From assembly GCA_013407085.1 (NCBI GenBank), contig JACCGJ010015379.1, positions 1-64,000 on the forward strand: 64,000 nt of DNA, written 5' to 3'. The notes under the pieces were generated by a model, which had not been told where the DNA came from, searched no databases, and saw only the letters and a program-made list of their open reading frames with translations. The DNA comes from Atriophallophorus winterbourni. Taxonomy: Eukaryota > Platyhelminthes > Trematoda > Plagiorchiida > Microphallidae. Below, one piece after another: positions 40,701 to 55,700 of this stretch. The position numbers and the translations under genes were made by a program. How positions within the stretch are numbered: position 1 is the stretch's first letter; the number at the start of each line of letters is the position of its first letter.

Positions 40701-43700
40701 GATTATTCGGTACGACAAAATCAGGTTAGCACTGATGCACCCGCTAACGTGAGTACACAACGTGAGTTTAATCACACGCTGCTCAAAATTTGGGATATAA
40801 AAGCAAGTAAACATTCTAGTTGCTTTATGATAAATAGTTTGAAGTAACGAGATTTTTTTCAACCAAAGTGTTCAAGCTTGCGCTGTATTGCCATTAGCTG
40901 GGTGTTTTTTGTGCGACTATATCCTTCTGGAGGATGAGTCGGCCTTAATGAATAGTCTTGGGAATTTGGGTACAGCACTACTCGGCGTTTGTTCGAGTCA
41001 GCTTCTCTAGCCCTTGCGCAACCAAGTGCAACCTGTGAGGCAGCAGGGAGGTGCCAGAAAGAGGTGGTTTGCACCAACTAACCATCTGCCAGACTCTGTT
41101 TCAGATTTTTCCTCAGTGTTTTCTCCCGAAGCCGTTCCCGCGATCGGGTATCCCGCAAGGCAGCGGAGGTGTAAAATCAGGGTTTTTCTACCCTCAGATG
41201 AAAGCTCTCCAGGCTAACGAGATACATCTACCCGAAGCAAACTGTTTTTAGGCGCCAGTCACTCACCCTAGCCCCTTCTCCTGTTGGTAGAAGCAGTTTC
41301 GCCTGGCTCGGGAAGCCCCTCGTGCAGGCCAGAAGCTAGACGTGGTTGTCAAAGGCTATTCAATACGCATTCCATATGAGAGCTTATCCCCACTGCCACC
41401 CCCGGCTATGACAACCCTGACTGTACGACTATATTGATTACATTTGATAACGGGTGCGGTAGAAAACGTGCATAAATTTGTCTCATTATGCCTAGTCCGC
41501 TGCATGCAAGCTTATAGACGACCTCGCACTAAAATGCGTTTTTTTTCAAATTCACGCAAACCTAGATATCGTGATATTTTTTGGATATATAAAACCGCGT
41601 ATGTTGTTCAAACGTCTAATACATTGTTCACTGAGGTTTCAGGACATTCCACCCTAAATTAATCACGTCAACTCCAGCGTTGCGAACTCACTTGTTGACT
41701 GCGTCTCAATTCATTTATGAGGTCAACCTCACTAATGTTAATCGCGCTCTTACCTGAATCTCACAACACAAAACAGTACCAATTAAGCAAACGTGTTCAT
41801 CGCCTACGTAACAGAGAGAATAAAACAAGCGCGCACGTCTTTCAACGGAATATCTCGTCATCACAACACTGTCATCGAAATGTCCGTGTCTTCAATGTGA
41901 TTTGTCAAACAATTTCGCTCAAATATCTTACTGCGATGGTCTTCATTGACCGACCTTAATGATTTGCATATCTTTTGATAGCGCCTGGGGTTGTCCTAGT
42001 CAATATTTTCTGAACATTCGAGACGTTCTCATAAAATCCTTCAAAAATTCGAATTATCACGAGTCCATGATGGTCGTGGTTGATCATTTCTATGCTCCCT
42101 GCTCTTATGCTGTGCCTGAGGATAGTGATCTGCTTATCATCTATAAACACACGATCAGCGATCACCGCTTATTCACTCCACATCATGATAATGTGATTGA
42201 ACATGTTTCAGCACATGATTCAATATGTGACGTATACCATATCGTCACTGAACAAACGGTGTCAAACAAACCACAAGCAAAATTATATATATATATATGG
42301 CAATCATTTATGCCTCATAATTTTAGCATAAAATCCTAAATGCCTTTATTTTCTCATTAATTTTGCAACTGTCATTGTTTACAACTTGATTAAATGGAGT
42401 AGATGAACTTTTTCTCTATCTTAGAATTATTCAAAATAACGAGATATTCGAGGAATTCCAATTTGCACATTTAAAATTATTGAAGAACACTTTATCAAGA
42501 GCAACACACCAACCAAGCAAAATGGACTTTGCATGAATCGAAGTCGCCCGCGCCAACCCTGATATCGCGAACGGCATCCAACACTCCAAACACGGATGCA
42601 GTATTCCGTGAAAAACCAGAACAACATGATGGTTTCCTGTCGACAAATCCAAAGAAAACCAATAAGATAAATGTCTTCCAGTTTGAAATCAGATTAGAAA
42701 TTATAAAGCATCGTTTCAGTTTGTTGAATACTGGTCAGCCTCGGTAATCACATAGTGTACATAAAAATTAGGTCACCACAATAGTTGTCCGGGCGTAACT
42801 TGCTTTGCCAACACACTTTGCGGGAACATGATAATGACTATTGTGTCTCTCAATACTGTTTGCGACAGATGGTTGGACGGAGAAATTAAGAAGAATCAGC
42901 GTGTTGCGGAACTACAGTGGAACCCACCTACAACGAACTCGTTTTCAACGAATTCTTGGGTTGAACGAACACACCATGATTTCCCAAATATATTCCTTCT
43001 TTGTAAGACTATTTAAAACATTTGTACAACGAATCTGTTCGTTACGAATCTCACCTTTCACGAACACTGTACACGTTCTTGACAGCTATGTTTGTTCAAT
43101 AAAGTTCATACAAACAACAAACTCGGTTTGCCTTGCCTTTAACACACAACGCTTCGTCAAGAGTGGCCTGCAGTGCGCTGAGAATAGAACTGACACAGCT
43201 TGGGGAGACACAGGCAGTCTAGCCTACAGTGTGCTAACGGACTCGCAAGCACGCACAAGAAAATCACGTGAATTCTCTGTGACTGGTAATCATAGACCTA
43301 TGACAAATTGCAATCACTTAAGTAGACACTTCATTCACTTTTTTAGGATAGAAGGAAGAGACTTCGAAAGACAACTTGAATTTGTGGAGAGAGCGATCGA
43401 GGCGGTTGCGAAGTCAAAAGTTAAACAAAAGAGCATCGCCAGGTACTTCATGAAAGCGTGAGATTGGACTGTCAGTGTGTGTGCAAGATTCTTTTACTAC
43501 TACGTTTTAGAATAAATTTACTGTTATTAACATGAAAATGGATTTAATATTGTGATCTGTGTGCTGTGGCATCATCTATTCATTAAATGGATTACACGCA
43601 TGCAGAAACACACAGAGGTAAGACATTCTTCACTGTTTTATCGTTTACACGTGTGAAGAAAAACGGCGGCAAAATCACGTCTGACAATGCGTTTTACTTG

Positions 43701-46700
43701 CGACGATTTCTGCTTTTAACGAACATTTTACTCTCCCCCCAGAGATACGTTGTACCCCGGTTTCACTGTATGTGAATTTATTTCATTTTTGTATTTCATG
43801 TTATTCTTATACATATGTTCAAATTTTAAATTAATATTTTTGGCAGATAAGCAGTTACTGTTCTGGTCTGCTGATCTTGGATCATGATGTCAGGGTCGGC
43901 AGATTAGCACCTATTACTGTGGAAGAGAGGGAATCTCTGATTCGGACAGTTTAGTCATTTAAAACGCTGGGGATCATGAAATAATTATACGCCAGTAATG
44001 TGCATCCATCATTTACATCCACAGAAGGAGGCCGAGGAAGACAAATTATTTTTCTGTAAAAGGTTTCATTATAACTTAAAAACGATTAATACATATCAAC
44101 CTCCAACATACCACATTTCGTGCTATTTAGACTCATTCGAAAGGAACAGTAGGAAACATGTACGCATGATTTGAACCAGTGAAAAATTGGTTAATTAGTT
44201 AAGCTTGTAAGCCAACGTTGGATTAGGATCTTACGAACAACCTGTTTAATCACATGTACCTATGCACATTTAAATGGGATTAAGTCCATTGCGTTCAAAG
44301 AAACATCGGTATTTGCAAGCATTTGCATCGCATGAGTGAGCAACGTTTGACGAAAATTAAGTCCCTAGTTTAAGGAAAACTTTAGAAGCTGGTTTAAACT
44401 TATTGTTGCTAATAGTATTCGCATGTTCCGTGTTGTTTGAGCTAATTAAGTAAAGACGATATGGTAAAGATAAAAATGAATTGAAAGTTTTCATATAGGA
44501 TATATAAACACTCAAAATTTGACTAAAAATAGAAACCATGGTAGGAGTGATGGAATGCAAATACATCGTCATGCTTACCATGTAAAAAAGTGAAACCCCC
44601 GCGAAAGTTTCGAAATCTCTCATGGTTGACAGCACGCTGAATATAAGGCAAATAAATACACACGCGAATCTACAAAACAAAACGGTATAATTTATGGTTG
44701 CCATCAAATCGAAGCTCGAATTGGCAAATTTAGAATTAAAAATATTATCGCATACCGAATAATGTATTTATTTTATGCGCGAATTGCGAGCATCAGCCAT
44801 ATAAATGTCAGATTTTTTGTGAGTACCTTTGATGGAATTACATACAATTAATGACATATTTATACAAAATATTTCAGATGACATAAATCAGATGAAATGT
44901 GAAATTAGGCAGATTTATGGGTGTATTCACAATTATTCATGTTAACAATATTTACAAGCATCATCAACTTCCATTGTTATCATGGTGAAAGAAGAAAGAA
45001 GTTGAATTTCATTATTTTAAATATTCTCCTAACCGATAATTACTGTATATATTAATTAAGAAGTGATACTATTTTATCGTATAGATTATACATCAATGTA
45101 CAGTGTACCCTAGTAGAATGTACTGAAAGTATTTCATTAATGTTAAGTTCGGAACCCGGAATTTTTGTGGTAGAAAAAACAATCAACATACTAAACGCAG
45201 CGAATAACAAGGTATTTGAAGTGGAAGTTAATATGAATAGTCACGTAGCTCGAATTATAAACCTCAAATTATCTGCTAGACATTCAAAGTACAAGTACAA
45301 GTAGGCAATCCAGATTGTTTTACGACTAAAGAATTTGCAAATTTGTGTGTTTCAGTAGGACCCAAATACAGTTTACGCTGTTGAAGTGTCATTCAACAGC
45401 TTGAAACATAGAATTTTCTGTTATAGACAGCATTCTTAACATTAAGAACGCGTTCACATTCGGTGGTGTTTATTGACTCGCAGATCAACCCGAAATGCAA
45501 GTTGGAACAGACGAAATCATAAAAAAGTTAATTAGTTACGTTTTCAACTAAATATCAAAAGGTTGAACAGTACGCACTAGTTCAATTTTTGTTCTCTACT
45601 GGAATCAATCTGCTTCAAAAGATTCTATTTCTCTTAATTGTCCGGTCGGTGTAAAGTTTGACTGCCTGATTTCGCATCTTTATCAGGAAAACTTTCAGCA
45701 AACATCCGTTTCTAGTTTTAAACACAGCACCTAATAAGCGTGCGCAGAGGTGTCACTGAAGAATAAACATTAGAAAGCACATTGGTATTGTTTACACTGC
45801 AAATCAATGAGTGCTATATTCGGAAGACACTGGTGAATAGGTTTCGTACAACGATGCAAGTTATTTAAGTCACAGAATGATTCCTGGTCAAGCTCTCAAG
45901 ACGGCTGAAATTGCGAATATATTGTGCTGCTCATATCCTCCACACTTACACACAAAAATCAGTTTCCGTTTGTTTACCGTAATCTGGTGATTGCAATAAA
46001 GATTTTGGGAATATGAGAACCACAAAACTTCGACCATTTCAAGAAGATGTATCTTAACATCTTGGATCGTTTAAACAAACCTATTCAAAATTGACTTTTA
46101 AATATAACATCATTGATAGGCAGAATAAAGAATGCATAACAGCTTAATGAAGTTTACTCAGCAGTTACACTACTGACATACTTTCTATGTCATGTGTATA
46201 AAACAAGAAACGGTTGTATCCTGAAATGTTTCTTGGTATTGTTGTGAAATCAGGTAGTCGAAATTTTCACCGATAGCACTATCGCAAAAAGCTGTGAACA
46301 TTGGCCAATGAGTAGGAAATGATTTTTTCATCAATGATATCATTAGAGGCACTGTGTTTATCCGAAGAAATGCAGCTACCATTCATAGCTGTTGAACTTA
46401 TGTTACACAGGAAGCGTAAAATTTCCACTAATCAAACGAATAAACAGTGTTGAATATATTATTCACTTCAAAAAACATCATATCACTAGTAAGTGCAGTA
46501 AAAAAAGAGATCAGCAATCACCTTCAATATAACTCCAGGGTCAATAGAAATCAAGCTTATCTAAAAACAACTTAACGTAACACACTAGATGTTATCAAGT
46601 ATATATTAGTCACCTGTGTCGTGCATCTTCGTCAGAATTGTTGTCTTCCTGCTTTACTTACATAAGTTCGTTGTTTTACGTTTTATTCATTTCATCTACT

Positions 46701-49700
46701 ATTAGTGGCGGTTAACTCAAATTATTGCCACACTCCATCTTCTCTTGAACGGTTCACCTGCTATTTTTTGATATTTTCCACTGATGGCTTTCTACTCTTT
46801 CACAATCAATTAATCTCAAATTTCATTTGTCGCAAACACATTGTGTAGCACATATTTATTGACATTTTATTATGTAATCTATGCAGAATAATCATCTCCA
46901 GTGATTACCTTTCGCTGCAGAATGCCCTAATCACAAGTCAATCATAAACACTACATCGGGAAATCTCATGTTGTTTTCCAGGATGATTTTAAATTTTGGT
47001 AATATTTGTATCAAGCTAGCTTCTCTGATTGAACTTTGCATTGAAATATCAACGCCCGAATATTTGTTAGAAAAATTGCGCTTGTAACTGCCTGATATCA
47101 ACGCAAAGAAATTTGAGTGCAATCGGTTAGAGTAGTTGTTGGGTAATGTTTCACTTCTGAAACAGAAGCTTCGTCAGACCAAAGGTGACAGTCACTCAAA
47201 TTTCTTGGCATTACGAATAAACTATCGGTCCCAAATATAATCTAATCGTTTGCCTGATATCAAATTTATCGTGTTAAAATTGTGAGTTGATTTTCTCGCT
47301 GTGCTTCCCTGTCATATAAGTGCCAATGTGTACAGTTCAATTTTTTAGCATCCGCTAATAAAGCATTTCATCCTGAGGTAATTTCCCAAATAGGTACTCC
47401 CATTGATAATTAACCCCTATATCCAGCCAATAATGAAGAACAATGTTCAAGCATTGTCTACATGGTTACATAAGGACATGGTTTTACTACAACGCGTATA
47501 CCATCGCGCTACAAAAATGGTAACCGGACAACACAAAACGTCAAACGAGGAGAGGGTTGCAACATTAAACCTATCTGACTTTCCGTAGCGCCATATCAAG
47601 CGTCATATTATCATGCTGTTCAAAATACTGCATACACCTGAGCAATAATTTCATCTGCAAGAAGCACGTGGTAGCAGATTTCATGTTCAAAATGTAACAA
47701 TTCCACACTCCAGATCAAATTATGAACGTTCTTCTTTACTGCAGGAGTTTGTTCTATATGCAACTCTGTGCCCTCACAGTACTTTTGTATCAACTCTGAA
47801 CATGTTCAAGGCTGAAATTGACAAGTACATTTAAGCCAAACTGAACCTCGCACCTCAGTAGTTAAGCTGACTTTCCATACTAACGATACAACATGTTTTT
47901 TCTTTTTATGCATACTGAATAATTTAATCTCTTGTTACTGTAAAGTATTTGCTTTTTAGACCATTAAAACCTGATTTATAATTTCTGAATAATCTTGTGA
48001 AATGCGCTAATCTGATTGGGTGAAAAAATAATATCGAATCATGTGATTTAACTAATATTTCACAGTAAATTATTTCAACACCAACAATTCGTCCATTCAC
48101 AAACTGTTTAAATTATTTCGAAGAATCTTTTTTGTAATTACCATGGCAACATTTTTACGGGTTATACAAATTTATGTTTTATATGTCAATCCCCCATGCT
48201 GCAATGAGCCATAAATCAGTACACAATATAAGTTTGTCAATAATATTATAAGTGATTGTGGAATTTTTCTTGAGGATTGTTTTAACAATGCAACAAAAAT
48301 GTACCAACTAATGACATTGCAAATTCTATGTGCAAGCTCATACAATTTTATCATATTTAGACATAACCATAATATGTAATATTGGAAAATAGACCGACAA
48401 TAATAAATTATATTATTTACCGAACTCAATGTCTATTATTCATGATACTGTAATAGCTATGGATGCATCACTTGTTCTACATCCTTCCGCTGTTCCAAAC
48501 GCATGAGGATTCTGATCATACTATACCTACCTGATTAGCGCAAACAGCACGAAACCAGATGTGGTGTGTGTGCGCATAATGGAAATGCATGCAAATGATC
48601 AATTTTGTTCATGATCATGGATTTAAACACATTCTACATGTTTCTGGACACATGTGATTAAACAGGTTGGTCGTAGTAACCTTATACAACATTGGCATAC
48701 AAGCGCAACATATTCACAATTTTTCCACTGTTTCAAGCAACTATCGTTTGTAATCTTACTCTCCATACCTGAGTAGTGCAAACAGCAGGAACATGTTATG
48801 GGTGTATATGAGTGTGTTAAAACCCTATCTACATGCGTTTGAGAACATGTCATTCAATACGATGGTGGTATCAGTCTTTTCCAACAGTGGCATATAAACG
48901 CAACGTGTTTTCAAACACACCCTGTTTTTCATAATTATTCAATTTGGCATTAGAATCTAGTATATGCTCATTTTCATGTACCTACTTTTTTCAAAACACT
49001 TGGAGCAGCTTTTGAGTTCAATGACAGATTTGAAACATCAAGATGTGACAAACGTTCCTAGTTTTGTCAAATACAAATTGTTGTCATCAAATTGGGTCTT
49101 GAGTTTTCATGCATTATAGCAATACTCCTCATTTTTCGATAGATGAGCTCAACATAGAACTCAAAAACGACTACCGATGTCATTGCGCATTTACCGTTAA
49201 ATGATTCTCTCAAATTATATGTGCAAACACAATTGTTCAGTTGTTATTCACACGTATATAATTTTTAAAATATTTGTGGGTTTGGTATGAAACAAGTCAA
49301 AATTTTCATGTTTAATTTATTCATTTGGAATTCTAGTGTTTGCTTTTGTTTCACGGTTGGTGTCAATAACCATTCTAGTAGTAGAGCAATATAAAATATT
49401 AACAAGCAGCTACTGTCAAATGTGCTCAGCAAACCCAAATTTGAGATGACTTGAACTCAGCTTCATTTCGGTTCATGAAAAGCTAATAATGTATTGGTTC
49501 CGATTTTTTCTGAATCTGACGGTGTAGTTTATTCATCTCATGAATATACTTGAATATACAGCACTTCTTACGAAAGCTGATCGAAATTCGCATGAAATCA
49601 TTCATTCATTGATTTATTTATTTCCCTTCGAGGAAACACTTTAGACAGTCTTGAAACAGCATGTTTGTCATTGTGATTGTGACGCAAATATTATCTTTAA

Positions 49701-52700
49701 AATAACTACAGACATTGCATCGTGATATACTCAAATACAAATCATCAACGTTGGCTGTCAGAACATCTCTTCCTCGTATGTTATTATTACGTTTATATTA
49801 AAATTTCATTGGAGCAATGAGCTACATTTGGAACATATACGACAAATTAATCGTATTATCATGGAATATATAAATACCTATATTTACTTTAATGCTGATT
49901 ACTATTGATTCTGTTTTTGTAAAATTTAGTATATTTATGCTTATTCTAACTTTTCAGTGAATTGGCAAATTTATTTGAAACAAAACATACACTTGCAAGA
50001 TTTATTCCAGTGTGAATAATTCTAAAACCGTCTAACTTTGAAGTCGCGGTAAAAATAGACTTTGCGATCTTTTCTGGGTTTTTTCATGCTTCACTTTGAG
50101 ATATCTCTGACGACAACCACCCAGATCAGTGGACCTTATGATTTTGTTCACGCTTAATTGAGCACCGAGTAAATAGAAACATTTAACCGCCGACAACTGG
50201 ATGTGACTGGTAGCAACGAACAGAGATAAGTGAATTCCATTATCTGTTCATACGGCAGGGATCAACAAACAAACCTCAATGCATATTTATGCAAAATTTA
50301 ATTTTTAGCTGTTCTACTAATTAGCATAAGAATTCTAAAGTATTATAGACATAGATATCATTCATGAAGGCAGACATTTCTGTGAATAAATCTGTTTTGA
50401 TGTGCTGAAGACATAGGTTCTGAAGAGAATATAATAATTGATATTCAGTCTGAGATTCGTTTTGTAAAGATTATGAATTCTTGGGTACAAAGTAAAAGAT
50501 ATATACAATTCAATTCGGAATAAACGATATTTGGATGTGGCGTTGATGAGAGCACAATTTGAATCAATATTGAAATATCGTATAACGTTTTACACACTGT
50601 ATAGCCAGAAAATTGTTTAATTTGACAAGGCTTATTGAAATTGCGCCAGCGCGACTGCGGTGGCTTGGTCATGTATACAGAATGAAAATGTTCGTATTCC
50701 AACAGTTCTACTTTATGGTGAGTTGCATTTAGGAAGTCAACCATTCGGCAGACCGCACTTGCGGTATAAAAGACGTTTACAAAAGAGATCTGAAAGCTCT
50801 TGGCATTCGCCAAGCGAGTTGGGAAGAACTTTCTCTCGAACGCTCACATTGAAGGCATTGTTTAAAGCGTCGTCTGTAAGCTGGGGAGGTGCAGATACAG
50901 CTCTTGGAAGCTGAACGCATATCACGCGGTCGGCGTGCAACTGATGCAATACAACCGAGTTCTGACTATCGTTGCCAGAGTTGCTGGAGAGATTGTTCCT
51001 CCCAAATTGGACTGTTTAGTCACCCCGAAAGCTGTATAACATGAACATTCATGCGACTGTGATGTGCATCCATGGTCGACATTCACCGAATGAGGCCAAC
51101 AACATTGAAATTCCTCTTGAAGTAATTTTGATAAACAATTTCAAAGATTTTTATTTTTGTAAATAAATATTTCGACACAACTTTATAATGTCTAGCGGAT
51201 CATATATTTTTTGTTGACCTCCTTCGGTCGAAGTCGACCATGGAGTTAGCAGTCAAACTCGTAAAAGTCATTTGTTTGGTGTGGTATTTGATTGGCATTG
51301 CAGCTCTCTGAACGCGATTCTTTCATGTTCCGATTCAGAATGTGACAGAAAAATTAATAGCGGGATTATTTCAAAAATGTATATATAATGATTAGAAACA
51401 ATTCTGTAGTCGAGCAAATTCGTTCACGAATACGTGGTCGTCCAAAAGTACGCTCATGTTTTTGTAAATAAACACAACTTGCTGGCATCCCTCGACCAAT
51501 GTCAACCATGGATGCACATTATAATCACATGAATTATTCATGTTCGACATATGTTCGATTGACTAAACAATCCGATTCGGGATGAACAATCTCTTCCGCA
51601 GCACTTGCAATGATAGACAGAACTCGATCGCAGGGCGTCAGTTGCACGCCGGCAGCGTGATCTGCGTTCAGCAGAAAAAGGCTGAATCTGCTCCTCCCGA
51701 GCTTGCAGACGACGCCTCACACAATGCCTTAGAGGTCAAGAGACAGTTCTCCCCTATTCGTGGAGTCAACGCCGAGAGACTTCATTTCTATTGCAAACGT
51801 TTTTGTACCGCAAGTGCGGTCTGCCTAATGGTCGACTTCCTAGTTGCAACTCACCATAGAGTAGATCTTTCGAAATACGAGCATTTTCCATTCTATAGAC
51901 ATGACCAAGCCACCGCAGACGGCGATGTTATAGTTGGTTGAACATGCTCCTTGTAGACCAGCTTTTAAAAACACTTAAGCATTAGTCAATTTGTCCATTC
52001 ACGATATGTTAAAAATACGAATAATCCTTTGTAGATTCAATCATTTAGTTTCCGTTTGTGTCTCGCGTAGGTAGTTTAGGATACAACGCCGCAAATTAAA
52101 GCATTTAGTACGCACGCGCTGTACACTATCATCTTTGTCTTCACATTCAAGTTGTGGTTGCCCCAAACACGAAAGTTCATTGGGGACAAAATGAGAGCTG
52201 CTCTGCCAATCCGTTCATCAATCTGAGTGTCTATCGAGAGGATATCCGCAAAGTTTGAAATAAGATATGCGAGATGTTGTACTGTTTCAAGATGACAGTT
52301 TCCAGCAGTGATGATTGGAGGCGATACAATACCTTGACCAATGACGTTGGTCTTGCTCGCGGTGATTGTTAAGCCAAAGTCATGGCATGCCGAAGAAAAG
52401 CAGTCCATTAATGACTGGAGGTGTTCTTGGGTGTGAGCAGGTCTCGAATTACCACATCTCATGCTTGGATTGTGCTGTCAACCGTTTCATGTTTCATGTT
52501 GAAAAGATCGCCATCACTTCGCGTGCTTGAGTAAATGCCTTCTATACTCGTCACTTAAAGAATGCTTGAGAAGCAAAGCAAAGAAAATGCCTAACAGCGT
52601 GGGAGTAAGAACACACCATTGTTTCAGACCTCGGCGAATTTCAAGGGCTTCTGAACTGAAACCGGACTGACTCATTCATGACAGATTAACATTTGACACA

Positions 52701-55700
52701 ATTAGTTATTCATCAGACAAATATGTTTACAATATTTAATGCTTACAATGGATTGGTCACATTCAACGAAAAATGTCTTTCTTAGATGCAGACAAGCCTA
52801 TTACATTCAGTAAAACGTAAGACTGGGTATCACGGTGAAACGAAACAATCTTTATTTTTAAATTTATCCAAAACTTATATCTGAATGAATCCTTCCACGC
52901 TTTTCAATTTTTAACGTTATTTCGTTTACCGGCATTGTGTTCATTTCTAACCAATGTCTGGCTGTTTCATATTATTATCTTCAGTGTATATTATAATATT
53001 GTTTTGCGAATATCAACTTCCGAAATAACTATTCAAAACAGGTTTATGTTTAATGTACTTTAAACTTTATTAATATCGAATACACTATGTAGCTCGTGAA
53101 GTCAATCCTAGTTCATGAAAACCGCAATTATCATCATCAAATTAAAATTTCTAATTTTTTGCAAACAGATAATTTGTTCGAACATCTGTGCGATTGCATT
53201 ATTCGTAGATTCCATCTAGAAAAAACGGTATCAAATGTACCATTCGGTTTAGTACAGGAATTGCAATCAATCTCGCGTCATTTTCAACCAGATTGCGGAT
53301 ATGCAATACAAACATTTACCACTGAATGTTACCTCTAATAGATAAGAAAATCGACATGAATTATATTTCGATTATCCCCGAAACATTTGTCTCAAACCAA
53401 CTGAACGAATATTTTACATGTAAGCATTCAATGAACACTATTTAAATCGATAGAATAACCGGGATAGTCGTGAATGAACGACTATCTTCATAATCTTTCT
53501 GATATTACTGACCTTTCTCCGCAATGTATAGTATTCAACTATTCCATCAGAAATAAAAACGCTGAAATTTATACCGTAATTTATTTTATGTGCCATAGTG
53601 TCGAGTAGTGAGTTAATGTGTCGCAAATTTAGTGGAAGCGATTTGTACCCAAATATGGTGGTTTCTGAGTTTAACACGTTTTCCGAAACGGAGAAATGCA
53701 GACTGATTTGAATCCCAAAATCCTCTTCAAAATCAAAGATTCATTAAATGTGACTCTGAAATAAGGTTTGTATTGGCACGATTTGATGGTTTCAACACGT
53801 TTTATGAAGATGACAAGTGTTATTTTTAGTCAAGCACTCATGACGCTCAGAATGAACATTGTACTATGGTGCTCATAAACCACACCATTTTCATACCGCT
53901 ACCGCTTTTCCGTTGTTAACCGTAATCACATAGATACAATAAGATTCATTTCATTGAGCCAAACGGTGGTGAAATGGGAACAAATTTATATTTATAATAC
54001 GACAAACCATGATGTTTGAATAAAAATCGCAAAGTGATTCCAGGTCAACCAATCATGTCACTGACAATGCCAAGGCATTTGGTGCTCACATCCGCTCACT
54101 TAAATAACACAAGCGGTTTCGGTCTGCCTGCAGTGATCATGTGCAGACAAGAAGATAATTTCAGTGAGCCTTGATAATGGTAAATCGGTAAAAGGTTATG
54201 CTTTAACCCCACTGTTAATAAGGTTCCTAAGAAGAACCATAGGCTCACAAAACTAAGTCTACTGTCTCCCTCTGTTCACGGCAGAAAGCAAGAAACCAGT
54301 TGTAGAGTGTATGTGCTGGGATGTGCTAGAATGATGTGATATATATTTTGGAATATATTTGAGATTGATCAAGTGTACGCTGCATCGCAATACATGATAA
54401 AGTGGCATATAAGTTTATATATTATTATATATTGGCCTAATTCATGAATAGCTAATCACAATTTATACGGCCTTAGCTATTTTTTGCTTAATAAACACAA
54501 GTATTTTTCCATTGAGCAGGAATTGCATCCTCTCAAATTTTCGGATTCCAACTCCTGTTTATCATTCACAACGTATTTTGTGTGACACTGGTTGGAAAAG
54601 TAGGGGCTAAACATTGCTATTAACAACATTTTTAAAATATAGTTTTTTTATTACAAAAAGTTTGCTTGTTCTATTTCCTTGTTTCTGCTCTACAATATAT
54701 GGATGTCTAATGATGCCTTACACTCAATTCTAAATTTATCCCGGGTTAGGTTAATTTGCAATGCCTCTTACCAGATTGTGGGTGTAACGTTTCCGCAAAA
54801 TTGACTGTCAATATGTCGGAGTATGATGATATCATGTACATCAAAACCATGAGTCCTGTCATTGGTATGTGATTTCAGGCGATTTCGTGTTTTTATTCCC
54901 GAGAATTTCTATTTAAAAAGTGGAAAATATTTGTTCATGAATTATGATGTAATGAGAATTTGATTTAATCTCACGTTATGTTTAAACTTCTTTCAAAATG
55001 AGCTTGCATTTGCTACAACGAGACCGAAGCAAATATCATGAATCAGTCAATGTACACTTTAACCTGAATTTTTTATCCTACGCATTCCATTTCGTAGCGG
55101 TATATGATGAAAGCAAGTGTGACTTCATATACCCGATATGAGATTTGAACAGAGTATTTCGAAGATGTTTAACTTTGTGCTAAATATGCAATGAATGCCT
55201 GAAGCTAATTAAACATTATCTACAGCGTAGCAGGTTGAACGGTCACACATATGCATTTTCCGTCCGCAGTGTGCAATTAATCAACGGTTTTGCTACCAGC
55301 TTGGCACAGTTGATGCTTTTAAAAAATCATTCGATGCCTCATGAAAAAGTAAGTTTTGTTTCTTGTATTGAACTTTAATGATATTGAATGTCAGGTTTAC
55401 CAATTAAAATCTTCTCAATCCATAACGGTTTACTCGAAATTTGTTAAGATATCGTTTATCCTAATTTTGCATTAACTAACTCTATATACACTGCTTTATC
55501 ACGGGTTACTGAGCGTTATTTCGGGGTGAAATTTCAAATGTTCTTGAGGTTATTTTTCATAAATTCGCTCATCACAAATGCGATGTTGTGAGATAGCATG
55601 TACACACATCACCGCTCATACTCCCAAATACAAATGCTTATTTATTGTTATAAATTACCTCAGAATAACCTGTAACATTGAGTGTCGATTTAAATATCTA

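Larger units (their letters stand above)
36161..42509 (-). other. KCNQ intron 3
   Basis: Holds CR1-like pieces (36540-36775, 40660-40870), two retrozyme-like copies (39330-39545, 39750-39875), the GC-rich block at 41040-41425, a short repeat (41448-41530) and an LTR-like repeat (41670-41960). 36800-39300 shows nothing I can name. Confidence 0.8.
42637..44578 (-). other. KCNQ intron 2
   Basis: Contains the Tigger-like transposon (42915-43768) and a decayed subfamily B repeat (44090-44340). The piece 43830-44080 is unassigned. Confidence 0.85.

Noticed and set aside
42841..43461. A 206-codon plus-strand frame as a host gene
   Set aside because: It runs through the left inverted repeat of the Tigger-like element and its end looks like a transposase tail, so it is part of the transposon and its flank.
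43850..44070. Possible coding scrap ([15 protein letters not shown] translation)
   Set aside because: Too short and broken by stops; no family could be named.
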